Source: Mesorhizobium carmichaelinearum
Lineage (GTDB): Bacteria; Pseudomonadota; Alphaproteobacteria; Rhizobiales; Rhizobiaceae
Direction: 5' to 3'
Assembly (NCBI RefSeq): GCF_900199455.1
Contig: NZ_FZQR01000028.1
Location: forward strand, 1 to 64,000
Length of the DNA stretch: 64,000 nt
A program made the translations under genes and the position numbers. The first letter of the stretch is position 1, and each line of letters opens with the position of its first letter. Shown here in pieces: positions 42,768 to 52,020 of the stretch. The notes below the pieces were generated by a model. It made no database searches. It saw only the letters and a program-made list of their open reading frames with translations, and had not been told where the DNA came from.

Positions 42768-43748
42768 ATGAAAAATATCACGAAACTGCTGACGGCAATC
42801 ATGCTTGCGGGCGTGGCGGCGACATCGGCCACCTCGGCAATGGCTGACGGGGCGAAGATCTTCGTCATCGGCGGCAAGGCGGACGACCCGTTCTGGTCGA
42901 AGGTCAAGAAGGGCGCCGACGATGCCGGCAAGGTCGCCGAACTGACCGGCGGTTCGGTGACCTGGCTCGGTCCGCAGAACTACGACAATCTCGGTCCGGA
43001 CGCCGCCAAGCTGATCCGCACCGCGCTCAGCCAGAAGCCGAGCGCCATTGTCGGCCCCGACTGGGTGCCGGAAGCCATGGACGACGCTTTCAAGGAAGTC
43101 GTTGCGGCAGGTGTGCCGCTCATCATCTACAATTCCGGCGGCATGGACGCGGCCAAGCGGCTCGGCGCCATGAACTATGTCGGCAATGAGGAATACGCCG
43201 CCGGCCTTGGCGGCGGCACCTATTACGGCAGCCATGGCGCCAAGAACGTGCTGTGCGTCAACACCTTGCCGGGTGCCACCAACACCGAAGACCGCTGCAA
43301 GGGCATTGCCGACGCCATCGCCAAGAGCGGCGGCAAATCGAGCCAGTTGCCGCTGCCTTCATCCAGCTTCGGCAACCCGACCGCGGTCGCTGAGGCGATC
43401 AAGGCCGCCGTGCTGAAGGACAACACCATCGACGGCGTTATCACCATCAGCGCCGGCGACGCCAACAGCGCCGCCAACGCCATCAGCCAGGCCAATGCCG
43501 GCGACAAGGTCAAGCTCGCTTCCTTCGACATGGACGAGACCGGCCTGCAGCGCATCAAGGCCGGCACGCAGATGTTCGCGGTCGACCAGCAGCCTTATCT
43601 ACAGGGCTATCTCGCGGTGTCGCTGCTGAACGGCTTCGTCAATTATGGGCTCGACCTGCCGACCAAGCCGGTGCTGACCGGACCAGGGATCGTCGACTCT
43701 GCCAATGTCGACGCGACAATGGCCGGTGCCGCGGCCGGCGCTCGATAA
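42768..43748 (+). CDS. Sugar ABC transporter substrate-binding protein
   Basis: 326 residues with a cleavable signal peptide (KLLTAIMLAGVAATSATSAMA). The mature protein is of the periplasmic-binding type I (ribose/fructose-binding) family: KIFVIGGKADDPFWSKVKKGADDA, ALSQKPSAIVGPDWVPEAMDDAFKE, VGNEEYAAGLGGGTYYG and GVITISAGDANSAANAI. It should deliver a sugar, polyol or related compound to the permease. It starts 90 bp after the hydroxylase stop behind GGGAGG. Confidence 0.92.
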   Translation: MKNITKLLTAIMLAGVAATSATSAMADGAKIFVIGGKADDPFWSKVKKGADDAGKVAELTGGSVTWLGPQNYDNLGPDAAKLIRTALSQKPSAIVGPDWVPEAMDDAFKEVVAAGVPLIIYNSGGMDAAKRLGAMNYVGNEEYAAGLGGGTYYGSHGAKNVLCVNTLPGATNTEDRCKGIADAIAKSGGKSSQLPLPSSSFGNPTAVAEAIKAAVLKDNTIDGVITISAGDANSAANAISQANAGDKVKLASFDMDETGLQRIKAGTQMFAVDQQPYLQGYLAVSLLNGFVNYGLDLPTKPVLTGPGIVDSANVDATMAGAAAGAR

Positions 43749-43760
43749 CGCTACGCCTCA

Positions 43761-43903
43761 CCTTCTCCCCTTGTGGGAGAAGGTGGATCGGCGCGCAGCG
43801 CCGAGACGAATGAGGGCGTGCGTGACGGATCGCCGTCCTTGCCAAGCTGGAGCACCCCTCATGCGTCGCCTGCGGCGACACCTTCTCCCACAAGGGGAGA
43901 AGG
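43761..43903. repeat. Large palindromic repeat inside the transporter operon
   Basis: The outer arms at 43761-43785 and 43879-43903 are exact 25-bp inverted repeats, each beginning or ending in CCTTCTCCC / GGGAGAAGG, each itself nearly palindromic. Inner arms (GATGAGGG near 43810 and CCCCTCAT near 43855) also pair. This is the layout of an intergenic mosaic/palindromic repeat of rhizobia. It sits between the binding-protein and permease genes and may stabilise the upstream mRNA. Confidence 0.8.
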
Positions 43904-43942
43904 GGGAGCCATATTTCAAGCCACAACGCCAGGGACATTTCG

Positions 43943-45009
43943 ATGACATCCCAAGCCCATCACCAGCCCGCCGCGGCAGCCACCGCGCCGCCCGCCCCGC
44001 ATTCTTCGATGCCCTCGATCGGCAGCCTCGTGCGCCGGCCCGAAGTCGGCTCGCTGATCGGCATGGTCGCCGTTCTGGTCTTCTTCTCGGTCTTCGGCGG
44101 TGCCAATTTCATGTCGGCCGGCGGTGCCGCGAGCTGGCTCAACGTCGCCTCGGAACTCGGCATCATCGCGCTTCCCATCGGGCTGCTGATGATCGCCGGG
44201 CATCTCGATCTCTCCGTCGGCTCGATGGTCCCCGCCAGTTCGATGACCATCGCCATCCTGTCGGGCCATTATGGCCTGCCGATCGTCGTCGGCATCCTCG
44301 CAGCACTTGGCCTTGGGCTCGCCGTCGGCTTCATCAACGGCGTGCTGGTGATCCGCACCAAGGTGCCGTCCTTCGTCGTCACGCTCGCCACGCTGTTCGC
44401 ATTGGCCGGACTGACGCTCGGCCTTTCGGTCATCCTGTCCGGCAGCACCAGCGTCGCGCTGAAGAGCGGCCCCACCGCCAAGCTGCTGTTCGGCGACTAT
44501 CTCGGCGGCAAGTTCGAGGTGACGCTGTTCTGGTGGATCGCCGCCGTCTTGATCGTCGGCTTCATCCTGAATTTCTCGCGTTTCGGCAACTGGATCCTGG
44601 CCATGGGCGGCGACGCCGTCAGCGCCCGCAATGCCGGCATCCCGACCGATCGGGTGACCATCGCGCTGTTCATGAGCAGCAGCCTGTGCGCCTCCTTCGT
44701 CGGCATGTCGCAGGCGATCCTCTACAACAGCGCCCAGGTGGCCGCCGGGCAGTCCTTCATCTTCAACTCGATCATCGCGGTGGTCATCGGCGGCGTGCTG
44801 CTCACCGGCGGCTACGGTTCGGTGGTCGGCATCGTCTTGGGCACGCTGACCTTCGCCATCGTCAACCAGGGCATTTTCTACACCGGCTTCGACGCCAATT
44901 GGGCAAGCCTGATCATCGGCGTCCTGCTGCTGGCCGCCGTGCTGATGAACAACACCTTCCGCACAATGGCACTGACCTACGCGCCGCGCACCAAACCGAG
45001 GGCACGCTG

Positions 45010-45010
<1 letters not shown>
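43943..45010 (+). CDS. Sugar ABC transporter permease
   Basis: 355 residues of the RbsC/FrcC branch, with about nine membrane helices. The N-terminus is Pro/Ala-rich and cytoplasmic (AHHQPAAAATAPPAPHSS). Characteristic phrases are LPIGLLMIAGHLDLSVGSMV, GFINGVLVIRTKVPSFVVTLATL, and IIAVVIGGVLLTGGYGSVVGIVLGTL, as in the EAA-less ribose-type permeases. The stop overlaps the ATPase start as TGATG. Confidence 0.92.
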
Positions 45011-45834
<824 letters not shown>

Positions 45835-45939
45835 TCAGTGAAGACGCCCATCTCCTCCTCCCGGGCATCTTCCTGGGCGGCCGGCGGAATCCCGCCGGCC
45901 GCCTTTTCGACCAACCAAAGAACAGACGGCAGAGTGACA

Positions 45940-46251
45940 ATGGCAAAATGGATTGATGCGTGCGCAACCGATGACATCGACGAAGAGGACGTCATCCGCT
46001 TCGATCACGAGGGCCGGACATTCGCCATCTACCGCAGTCCCGACGATGCGCTCTTCTGCACCGATGGGCTGTGCACGCATGAGAAGGTGCATCTGAGCGA
46101 AGGGCTGGTTTTGGAACACAGGATCGAATGCCCGAAGCACAGCGGCGTGTTCGATTACCGGACCGGCGAAGCGCTGCGCGCGCCGGTCTGCGTGAACCTG
46201 AAAACCTACACCACGAAGGTCGAGGACGGCCGCGTGTACATCGAGGTCTGA
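45940..46251 (+). CDS. mocE: MocE-like Rieske [2Fe-2S] ferredoxin
   Basis: 103 residues. The Rieske ligands are Cys-x-His in GLCTHEKVHL and Cys-x-x-His in ECPKHSGVFD; the rest (DDVIRFDHEGRTFAIYRSPDD-type, PVCVNLKTYTTKVEDGRVYIEV) matches small soluble Rieske ferredoxins called MocE in rhizopine catabolism. It should pass electrons to the membrane di-iron hydroxylase. No cognate reductase is visible here. It starts 105 bp after the ATPase and ends 1 nt before the isomerase ATG. Confidence 0.87.
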   Translation: MAKWIDACATDDIDEEDVIRFDHEGRTFAIYRSPDDALFCTDGLCTHEKVHLSEGLVLEHRIECPKHSGVFDYRTGEALRAPVCVNLKTYTTKVEDGRVYIEV

Positions 46252-46252
46252 C

Positions 46253-47035
46253 ATGTCCGATACGTTTACGCTTGCGGCTTGCGTCGAAATGCTTTGGCGC
46301 GACCGGCCGATGGAATGGCGCGTCAAGCGCCTTACCGAAATGGGTTTTCAGGTCGGCCTGTGGAACTGGCCGGACCATGACCTTGCGATGCTGGAAAGAT
46401 CCGGCGCGACCTTCTCGATCATGAACGGGTATCTGCGCGGCAGGCTTGCCGACGACGAGGGCGCCGCCGAGCTGTTGAAGACGGCCAGGGAGACGGCGGC
46501 GGTCGGCAAGCGCCTCGGCGTCGCGCGGCTCAATCTGCACGGCACCGGGCTCGGCGAAGGCGGCCTGCCGGTCACGCCTTGCGAGGCCGTCACCGGCGCC
46601 ATGTGGCTCAAGGCGCGCGACACGCTGAACCGCATCGCCGACCTTGCCGAGGCGGAAGGCGTGACCTTCACGCTGGAGAATTTGAACCTGCCGGTCGACC
46701 ATCCCGGCGTGCCGTTCGGGCGCGCGCAAGACACGCTGGCGCTGGTCTCGAGCGTCAATCGCCCTGGCCTGCGCCTCAACCTCGATCTCTACCATGCGCA
46801 GATCGGCGAGGGGAATTTGATCGAACTGTGCCGCGCTTGCCTGCCCTGGATCGGCGAGGTCCAGGTGGCCGACGTGCCCGGACGCATGGAGCCTGGCACG
46901 GGCGAGATCAACTATGGAGGCATCGCCCATGCCCTGAAGGACATGGGCTACCGCGGGCCGGTGGGCATGGAGGCGTTCGCCTCCGGTGACCCCGAAGCGG
47001 CCCTGCAAGCCTTCCGCGAAGCTTTCACCGTCTGA
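46253..47035 (+). CDS. Hydroxypyruvate isomerase-like TIM-barrel protein
   Basis: 260 residues of the xylose isomerase-like TIM-barrel superfamily: FTLAACVEMLWRDRPMEWRVKRLTEMGF at the N-terminus, ARLNLHGTGLG, TFTLENLNLPVDHPG (metal-binding Glu), RLNLDLYHAQI (metal Asp and His), IGEVQVADVPGRMEPGTGEINYGGI and GMEAFASG. These proteins isomerise hydroxypyruvate or other small sugar acids. It starts 1 nt after the mocE-like stop, so co-translation is very likely. Confidence 0.87.
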   Translation: MSDTFTLAACVEMLWRDRPMEWRVKRLTEMGFQVGLWNWPDHDLAMLERSGATFSIMNGYLRGRLADDEGAAELLKTARETAAVGKRLGVARLNLHGTGLGEGGLPVTPCEAVTGAMWLKARDTLNRIADLAEAEGVTFTLENLNLPVDHPGVPFGRAQDTLALVSSVNRPGLRLNLDLYHAQIGEGNLIELCRACLPWIGEVQVADVPGRMEPGTGEINYGGIAHALKDMGYRGPVGMEAFASGDPEAALQAFREAFTV

Positions 47036-47044
47036 GGGAACAAA

Positions 47045-47857
47045 ATGGTCACCAAGAACAGCCGCCCGACCGTCGCCGACATCCGCGCCATGAAGGGCCG
47101 CGGCCAGAAGATTTCCATGCTCTACGTTACCTCGCTCGAAGAGGCGGCGGCGGCGGACGCGGCCGGCGTCGACATGCTTTCGATCGAGGGCCGCTTTTTC
47201 TCGCCCGAGATGCGCGAGGCGGCCGGCCGCTGCTTCGTCCAGGTCGGGCTTCCCTACGGCCCCGCCGGCAATCTGGTCACGGCGGAGGACTATCTGAAAA
47301 CCGCCTACCACTTCATGCGCATCGGCGGCGATTGTTTCTACTGCGCCGCCTCGCTCGATATCCAGAAGACGCTTTGCGACAACGCCGTGCCGGTCGTTGC
47401 CCATGTCGGGCTGATCCCCTCGCAATGCACCTGGACCGGCGGCTTCAAGGCCGTCGGCAGGACGGCCGACAGCGCGCGTGCGGTGTGGGATCACGTCAAG
47501 CGGCTGGAAACCATCGGCTGCTTCGGCGCCGAGCTGGAAGTGGTGCCGGACCGGATTGCCGAACTGATCACCAGGAGTACGCCGATGATCATGCTTGGCA
47601 TGGGCGCCGGACCGCACGCCGACGCGCAGTATCTGTTCAGCGAGGACGTGCTCGGCCACACATCAGGCCACAGACCGCGCCACGCCAAGACCTACCGCAA
47701 CTTCGCCGCCGAGTATGAGCGGCTGCAACGCGAGCGCATCGCCGCCTATCGCGAGTTCATCTCCGACGTGAAGACCGGCGCCTATCCCGAGCCGCAGCAC
47801 GTGGTCGCCATCACCGACGAGGAGCTTGCGGCGTTCAGGGCTCTGCTTGGCCTCTGA
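47045..47857 (+). CDS. PanB-like (ketopantoate hydroxymethyltransferase fold) protein with altered active site
   Basis: 270 residues of the PEP mutase/PanB TIM-barrel superfamily. PanB phrases are recognisable: VPVVAHVGLIPSQ, GGFKAVGRT, GAELEVVPDRIAELITRSTPMIMLGMGAG and HADAQYLFSEDVLG. Compared with E. coli PanB from memory, the metal ligands Asp45, Asp84 and Glu114 correspond to Glu48, Gly68 and Ala101, while catalytic Glu181 is kept as Glu164. It is therefore unlikely to make ketopantoate; a retro-aldol or aldol on a pathway intermediate is the natural guess. It follows the isomerase by 9 nt. Confidence 0.82.
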   Translation: MVTKNSRPTVADIRAMKGRGQKISMLYVTSLEEAAAADAAGVDMLSIEGRFFSPEMREAAGRCFVQVGLPYGPAGNLVTAEDYLKTAYHFMRIGGDCFYCAASLDIQKTLCDNAVPVVAHVGLIPSQCTWTGGFKAVGRTADSARAVWDHVKRLETIGCFGAELEVVPDRIAELITRSTPMIMLGMGAGPHADAQYLFSEDVLGHTSGHRPRHAKTYRNFAAEYERLQRERIAAYREFISDVKTGAYPEPQHVVAITDEELAAFRALLGL

Positions 47858-47906
47858 CGGATGCCGCCCCTGAAATCGTAGGCTGTCGGCACCGGCATGC
47901 ATGGAG

Positions 47907-47930
47907 GGAGCGACGGTTGTCCGCCGCTCC
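47907..47930. terminator. Hairpin between convergent PanB-like and L,D-transpeptidase genes
   Basis: GGAGCG-A-CGG and CCG-C-CGCTCC pair around a TTGT loop with one mismatch. It sits 49 bp beyond the PanB-like stop and 11 bp from the transpeptidase stop. No T-run follows, so strength is uncertain. Confidence 0.5.
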
Positions 47931-47940
47931 TTCGACAAAC

Positions 47941-48771
47941 TCAGAAGATGGCGTTCGTGACCGCCTTGACCGGCCCGAGCAGCACCGATCCGTCCGGCAC
48001 GCCGGCGTCGATCGGGATGGCCTTGTGGTTCGCCGTCGCTGCCGCCACCATCGGCTGGCTGGCGTCGCTGGTCACGATGACAGGGGTTTTCGACGGCACG
48101 CGGTCGTAGAGGTCGATGATGTCCTGGTTGATCAGGCGCACGCAGCCCGACGACACCGACTTGCCGATCGACTTCCATTCCGGCGAGCCGTGCAGGCGAT
48201 AGAGAGTGTCCACATTGCCCTGGAAGAGATAGAGCGCGCGGGCGCCGAGCGGGTTTTTCAGCCCACCGGGCATGCCGCCATTGTCGGCGCTGTACTGCTT
48301 CAATTCCGGCTGCCGGGCGACCATTTCATCCGGCGGCGTCCATTTCGGCCATTTCTGCTTCCACTGGACGACGGCGTCGCCCGACCATTCGAAGCCGGCG
48401 CGGCCGAGGCCGACGCCGTAGCGGATCGCCTGGCCGCCTGGACGAACCAGATAGAGGAAATGGCCTGTCGTATCGACGACGATGGTTCCCGGCTTCTGCC
48501 CGGTCGGGTCGGGAACGATCTGGCGCAGGAACTGCGGATCGATCCTGTCGACGGGGATGGCCGGCAGGTCGAAGCCGCCATCACTGACGGCCGCGTACAT
48601 CGACGCATAATCGGCAAGCGGCGGCTCGACATAGGCTGGCGGCGGCGGCTCGACCGGCTCGGGACCGGTGGTGGCGCATGCGGAAACCGCGATCGAGGCG
48701 GCGCCCAATGCTGCGGCGTTGAGGAAGCCGCGACGGCTCAGGCGATAGGATTCGATTTCGGCTATGGACAT
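47941..48771 (-). CDS. L,D-transpeptidase (YkuD) lipoprotein/Tat-exported
   Basis: 276 residues. The N-terminus has both a twin-arginine-like SRRGFLNAAALGA and a lipobox-like AVSACATT, so it is probably a Tat-exported lipoprotein. The YkuD domain (about 95-250) has TIVVDTTGHFLYLV, RYGVGLGRAGFEWSGD and the catalytic HGSPEWKSIGKSVSSGCVRL (His and Cys). It makes 3-3 peptidoglycan cross-links or attaches proteins to the wall, a dominant activity in Rhizobiales. Confidence 0.93.
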   Translation of the reverse strand: MSIAEIESYRLSRRGFLNAAALGAASIAVSACATTGPEPVEPPPPAYVEPPLADYASMYAAVSDGGFDLPAIPVDRIDPQFLRQIVPDPTGQKPGTIVVDTTGHFLYLVRPGGQAIRYGVGLGRAGFEWSGDAVVQWKQKWPKWTPPDEMVARQPELKQYSADNGGMPGGLKNPLGARALYLFQGNVDTLYRLHGSPEWKSIGKSVSSGCVRLINQDIIDLYDRVPSKTPVIVTSDASQPMVAAATANHKAIPIDAGVPDGSVLLGPVKAVTNAIF

Positions 48772-48939
48772 GGCTGCCTTCTTTAAGACTCAAATCGCAA
48801 CAAAGCGTCAATACGCCGATCGCCGTTGCAGGTGCCTGACAACACCTGGCGCGATAGGCGGTTCCGATTCTGGCCCGAACGTGGACAAACAAAGGCGAAG
48901 CTGTGACTGCGCCGCCACTGTGGCGCCTGGGACACAGGC

Positions 48940-49602
48940 CTAGCTACCGGGCACCAAAGCTTCGAGGGTCGGCAGGATCAGCGCCGGCGGGAAGTCCCGG
49001 TACTCCTCGGGCTGGTTGGAGCGGTTGATCCACACTGTGCGGAAGCCGAATTTGGTGGCGCCCGCAACGTCCCAGCGGTTGGAGGACTGGAAGGACACCG
49101 CGCCGGGATAGAGCCGCCAGCCGGTGGCAACCATGTCGTAGACCGCCGGATCTGTCTTGAAACGCCGCACCGCATCGACGGAATAGATGTCGTCCAGAAC
49201 CTGGTCGAGTGCGGCGGATTTGACCGCCGCTTCCAGCATTTCGGGCGAGCCGTTGGAAAGGATCGCCAGCCTGGCTCCCGAAGCCTTGAGCGCTTTCAGC
49301 ACGGCCGGCACTTCCGGGTAGCAATCCAGCCGCCAGTAGGCTTCCAGCAATTTTGCTCTGAGACCGGGATCTGCCGAAGGGACCTTGCGCAAGGCGAAGT
49401 CGAGCGCCTGTTCGGTCAGTTGCCAGAAATCCGCATAGGCGCCCATCAGCGTGCGCACCCAGGAATATTCGAGCTGCTTAGCGCGCCAGATTTCGGACAG
49501 CAACTGGCCGTCGGGCCCGATCTGGTCGGCATGGCGGCGCACGGCGGCATGCACGTCGAACAGCGTGCCGTAGGCGTCGAAAACATAGGCGGCGTATTGC
49601 AT
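48940..49602 (-). CDS. Haloacid dehalogenase type II (2-haloacid dehalogenase family)
   Basis: 220 residues from the ATG at 49602. HAD motifs: nucleophile Asp in VFDAYGTLFDVHAA, the Ser/Asn motif LAILSNGSPEML, and FQSSNRWDVAGATKFG (SSNxxD, the haloacid-dehalogenase-specific variant). RFKTDPAVYD provides the Lys. It may hydrolyse 2-haloalkanoates or an unrelated small phosphorylated substrate. Codons upstream (MHLAPPRLKTVA) are an alternative start at 49638. Confidence 0.9.
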   Translation of the reverse strand: MQYAAYVFDAYGTLFDVHAAVRRHADQIGPDGQLLSEIWRAKQLEYSWVRTLMGAYADFWQLTEQALDFALRKVPSADPGLRAKLLEAYWRLDCYPEVPAVLKALKASGARLAILSNGSPEMLEAAVKSAALDQVLDDIYSVDAVRRFKTDPAVYDMVATGWRLYPGAVSFQSSNRWDVAGATKFGFRTVWINRSNQPEEYRDFPPALILPTLEALVPGS

Positions 49603-49755
49603 GGCAACAGTTTTGAGGCGAGGCGGGGCAAGGTGCAAGCCTTGATTGCATCGCGCCCGCCGCTGGCCTCAATAAAACTCCCCGATGCCCGTTGACGGCA
49701 GCGGCCAAAGCATCATCCAATGTTGTCACACAATTGATCGGAACGGGACAACGCA

Positions 49756-50634
49756 ATGACACTGGCGGCAGCGGCGCAATCCGCGACATGGACCTTCGTC
49801 GACGGGGACTGGTACGAGGGCAATGTCGCTATTCTGGGCCCGCGCAGCCATGCCATGTGGCTGGGCACCAGCGTGTTCGACGGGGCGCGCTGGTTCGAGG
49901 GCGTGGCGCCCGACCTCGACCTCCATGCCAGGCGGGTAAACGCCTCGGCGATAGCGCTCGGTCTCAAGCCGAACATGTCGCCCGAACAGATCGTCGGGCT
50001 GACCTGGGACGGATTGAAGAAATTCGACGGCAAGACGGCGGTCTATATCAGGCCGATGTACTGGGCCGAGCATGGCGGCTACATGGGCGTGCCGGCCGAT
50101 CCCGCATCGACGCGTTTCTGTCTCTGCCTCTATGAATCGCCGATGATCCCGCCGACCGGATTTTCGGTGACGGTGTCGCCGTTCCGGCGCCCGACCATCG
50201 AAACCATGCCGACCAACGCCAAGGCCGGATGCCTCTATCCCAACAATGGCCGTGCCATCCTCGAAGCCAAGATGCGCGGCTTCGACAATGCGCTGGTGCT
50301 CGACATGCTGGGCAATGTCGCCGAGACCGGAAGCTCCAACATCTTCCTGGTCAAGGATGGCCACGTGCTGACGCCGGCGCCGAATGGCACCTTCCTGTCC
50401 GGCATCACCCGCTCGCGCACGATGACGCTGCTCGGCGAGTACGGCTTCAAGACGACGGAAAAGACGCTGTCGGTTCGCGATTTCCTCGAAGCGGACGAGA
50501 TTTTCTCGACCGGCAACCATTCCAAGGTGGTGCCGATCACGCGCATCGAGGATCGCAATCTGCAACCCGGGCCGGTGGCCAAGAAGGCGCGCGAGCTCTA
50601 TTGGGATTGGGCGCATTCGAAATCGGCCGGCTGA
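49756..50634 (+). CDS. Branched-chain amino acid aminotransferase-like (class IV)
   Basis: 292 residues of fold-type IV PLP aminotransferases. MWLGTSVFDGARWFEG is the N-terminal signature; the PLP lysine is in MPTNAKAGCLYPNN; the cofactor-binding elements are AETGSSNIFLV and LSGITRSRTMTLL. It converts branched-chain 2-keto acids and glutamate. Divergent from the dehalogenase gene. Confidence 0.88.
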   Translation: MTLAAAAQSATWTFVDGDWYEGNVAILGPRSHAMWLGTSVFDGARWFEGVAPDLDLHARRVNASAIALGLKPNMSPEQIVGLTWDGLKKFDGKTAVYIRPMYWAEHGGYMGVPADPASTRFCLCLYESPMIPPTGFSVTVSPFRRPTIETMPTNAKAGCLYPNNGRAILEAKMRGFDNALVLDMLGNVAETGSSNIFLVKDGHVLTPAPNGTFLSGITRSRTMTLLGEYGFKTTEKTLSVRDFLEADEIFSTGNHSKVVPITRIEDRNLQPGPVAKKARELYWDWAHSKSAG

Positions 50635-50810
50635 CGCGCCAGCCCGGCCTTTTTGTCGCTGCCTGCTTTGCCGCAGGAAAACCGTGTGACAGTTTTCCGG
50701 AACCCGCTTAGAAAGGGAACCGGCGCTTCATTCCGGAGTTGTTCCAGCTCAATCCAGACCTATCTTAATCCGGTATCCACACCGGATTTTTCCACGAGGG
50801 AGTACTACCC

Positions 50811-51410
50811 ATGGCTTTTGAATTGCCCGCTCTGCCCTACGACTATGAGGCCTTGCAGCCCTACATGTCGAAAGAGACGCTGGAGTATCACCACGACAAG
50901 CACCACAAGGCTTATGTCGACAACGGCAACAAGCTGGCCGCCGAGGCGGGCCTTGGCGACCTGTCGGTCGAAGAGGTGGTCAAGCAGTCGTTCGGCAAGA
51001 ATGCCGGCCTCTTCAACAATGCCGCGCAGCACTACAACCACATCCATTTCTGGAAGTGGATGAAGAAGGGCGGCGGCGGCAACAAGCTGCCGGGCGCGCT
51101 GCAGAAGGCGGTCGACAGCGATCTCGGCGGCTACGACAAGTTCAAGGCTGATTTCATCGCTGCCGGCACGACGCAGTTCGGTTCGGGCTGGGCCTGGGTT
51201 TCCGTCAAGGACGGCAAGCTGGCGATTTCGAAGACCCCGAACGGCGAAAACCCGCTCGTTCATGGTGCCTCGCCGATCCTCGGCGTCGACGTCTGGGAAC
51301 ATTCCTATTACATCGACTACCGCAACGCCCGCCCAAAATATCTCGAGGCGTTCGTCGACAGCCTGATCAACTGGGATCACGTGCTGGAACTCTACGAAAA
51401 GGCGAAGTAA
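50811..51410 (+). CDS. sodB: Superoxide dismutase (Fe/Mn type)
   Basis: 199 residues. Metal ligands: His27 in YHHDKHHKAYVD, the second His in AAQHYNHIHFWKWM, the Asp in GVDVWEHSYYIDYRN, and the His after it in VWEHSYY. The sequence GSGWAWVSV is also characteristic. It dismutates superoxide in the cytoplasm. It is followed directly by a strong terminator. Confidence 0.96.
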   Translation: MAFELPALPYDYEALQPYMSKETLEYHHDKHHKAYVDNGNKLAAEAGLGDLSVEEVVKQSFGKNAGLFNNAAQHYNHIHFWKWMKKGGGGNKLPGALQKAVDSDLGGYDKFKADFIAAGTTQFGSGWAWVSVKDGKLAISKTPNGENPLVHGASPILGVDVWEHSYYIDYRNARPKYLEAFVDSLINWDHVLELYEKAK

Positions 51411-51420
51411 TCGATCGTCA

Positions 51421-51453
51421 GAAAAGCCCCGGCAAACCCGGGGCTTTTCTTTT
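51421..51453 (+). terminator. Intrinsic terminator after sodB
   Basis: GAAAAGCCCCGG and CCGGGGCTTTTC form a perfect 12-bp stem around a 5-base loop, followed by TTTTCC. It begins 10 bp after the sodB stop. Confidence 0.9.
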
Positions 51454-51573
51454 CCGTATCGACGTCGGTGGCTGCGAAGGCCCGGCAAAAAATCGTCCGA
51501 GCAAAGGGAATAATCCGTCCGCCGCATCCGTTGACGTTCTGTCCCAAAATACCTTCGTCCTGGAGCCAAATGA

Positions 51574-52011
51574 ATGAGAAAGCTTGTCATCGCCATCTCA
51601 ATGCTCGCCTTCGCCGGTTCGGCGGCCTTTGCCGATCCGATCCTCGACCGGCAGGCTCTGATGAAGGAGCGCGGAAAGATCGTCGGCGGCCTGTCGAAAG
51701 TGGCCAAGGGCGAGGAGCCCTTTGACGCCACAGCCGTGCTGACGCAACTGCAGGCGCTGCAGGCGAATGCTGAGAAGTTCGATGTCGACGCGTTGTTCCC
51801 GAAAGGCAGCGATACCGGCGACACCACGGCGGGGCCGAAAATCTGGGAAGACATGGCCGGCTTCAAGGCCACCGGGGACAAGTATCTGGCCGACGTCAAG
51901 GCCGCGGTCGCGGCGGCTCCCGCCGACGTCGACGCGCTGAAAGCGCAAGTCGGCGCTATGGGCTCGGATTGCGGCACCTGCCATCAGGGGTACAGGATCA
52001 AGAAGAGCTGA
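51574..52011 (+). CDS. Cytochrome c'-type periplasmic protein
   Basis: 145 residues. A signal peptide (LVIAISMLAFAGSAAFA) is followed by a four-helix protein with one haem-binding CGTCH near the C-terminus (GSDCGTCHQGYR), the cytochrome c' arrangement. The N-terminal phrase LDRQALMKERGKIVGGL is also typical. Cytochromes c' bind NO or CO or transfer electrons. The next gene (diheme cytochrome) starts 9 nt downstream, probably co-transcribed. Confidence 0.9.
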   Translation: MRKLVIAISMLAFAGSAAFADPILDRQALMKERGKIVGGLSKVAKGEEPFDATAVLTQLQALQANAEKFDVDALFPKGSDTGDTTAGPKIWEDMAGFKATGDKYLADVKAAVAAAPADVDALKAQVGAMGSDCGTCHQGYRIKKS

Positions 52012-52020
52012 TTGCCTGAT

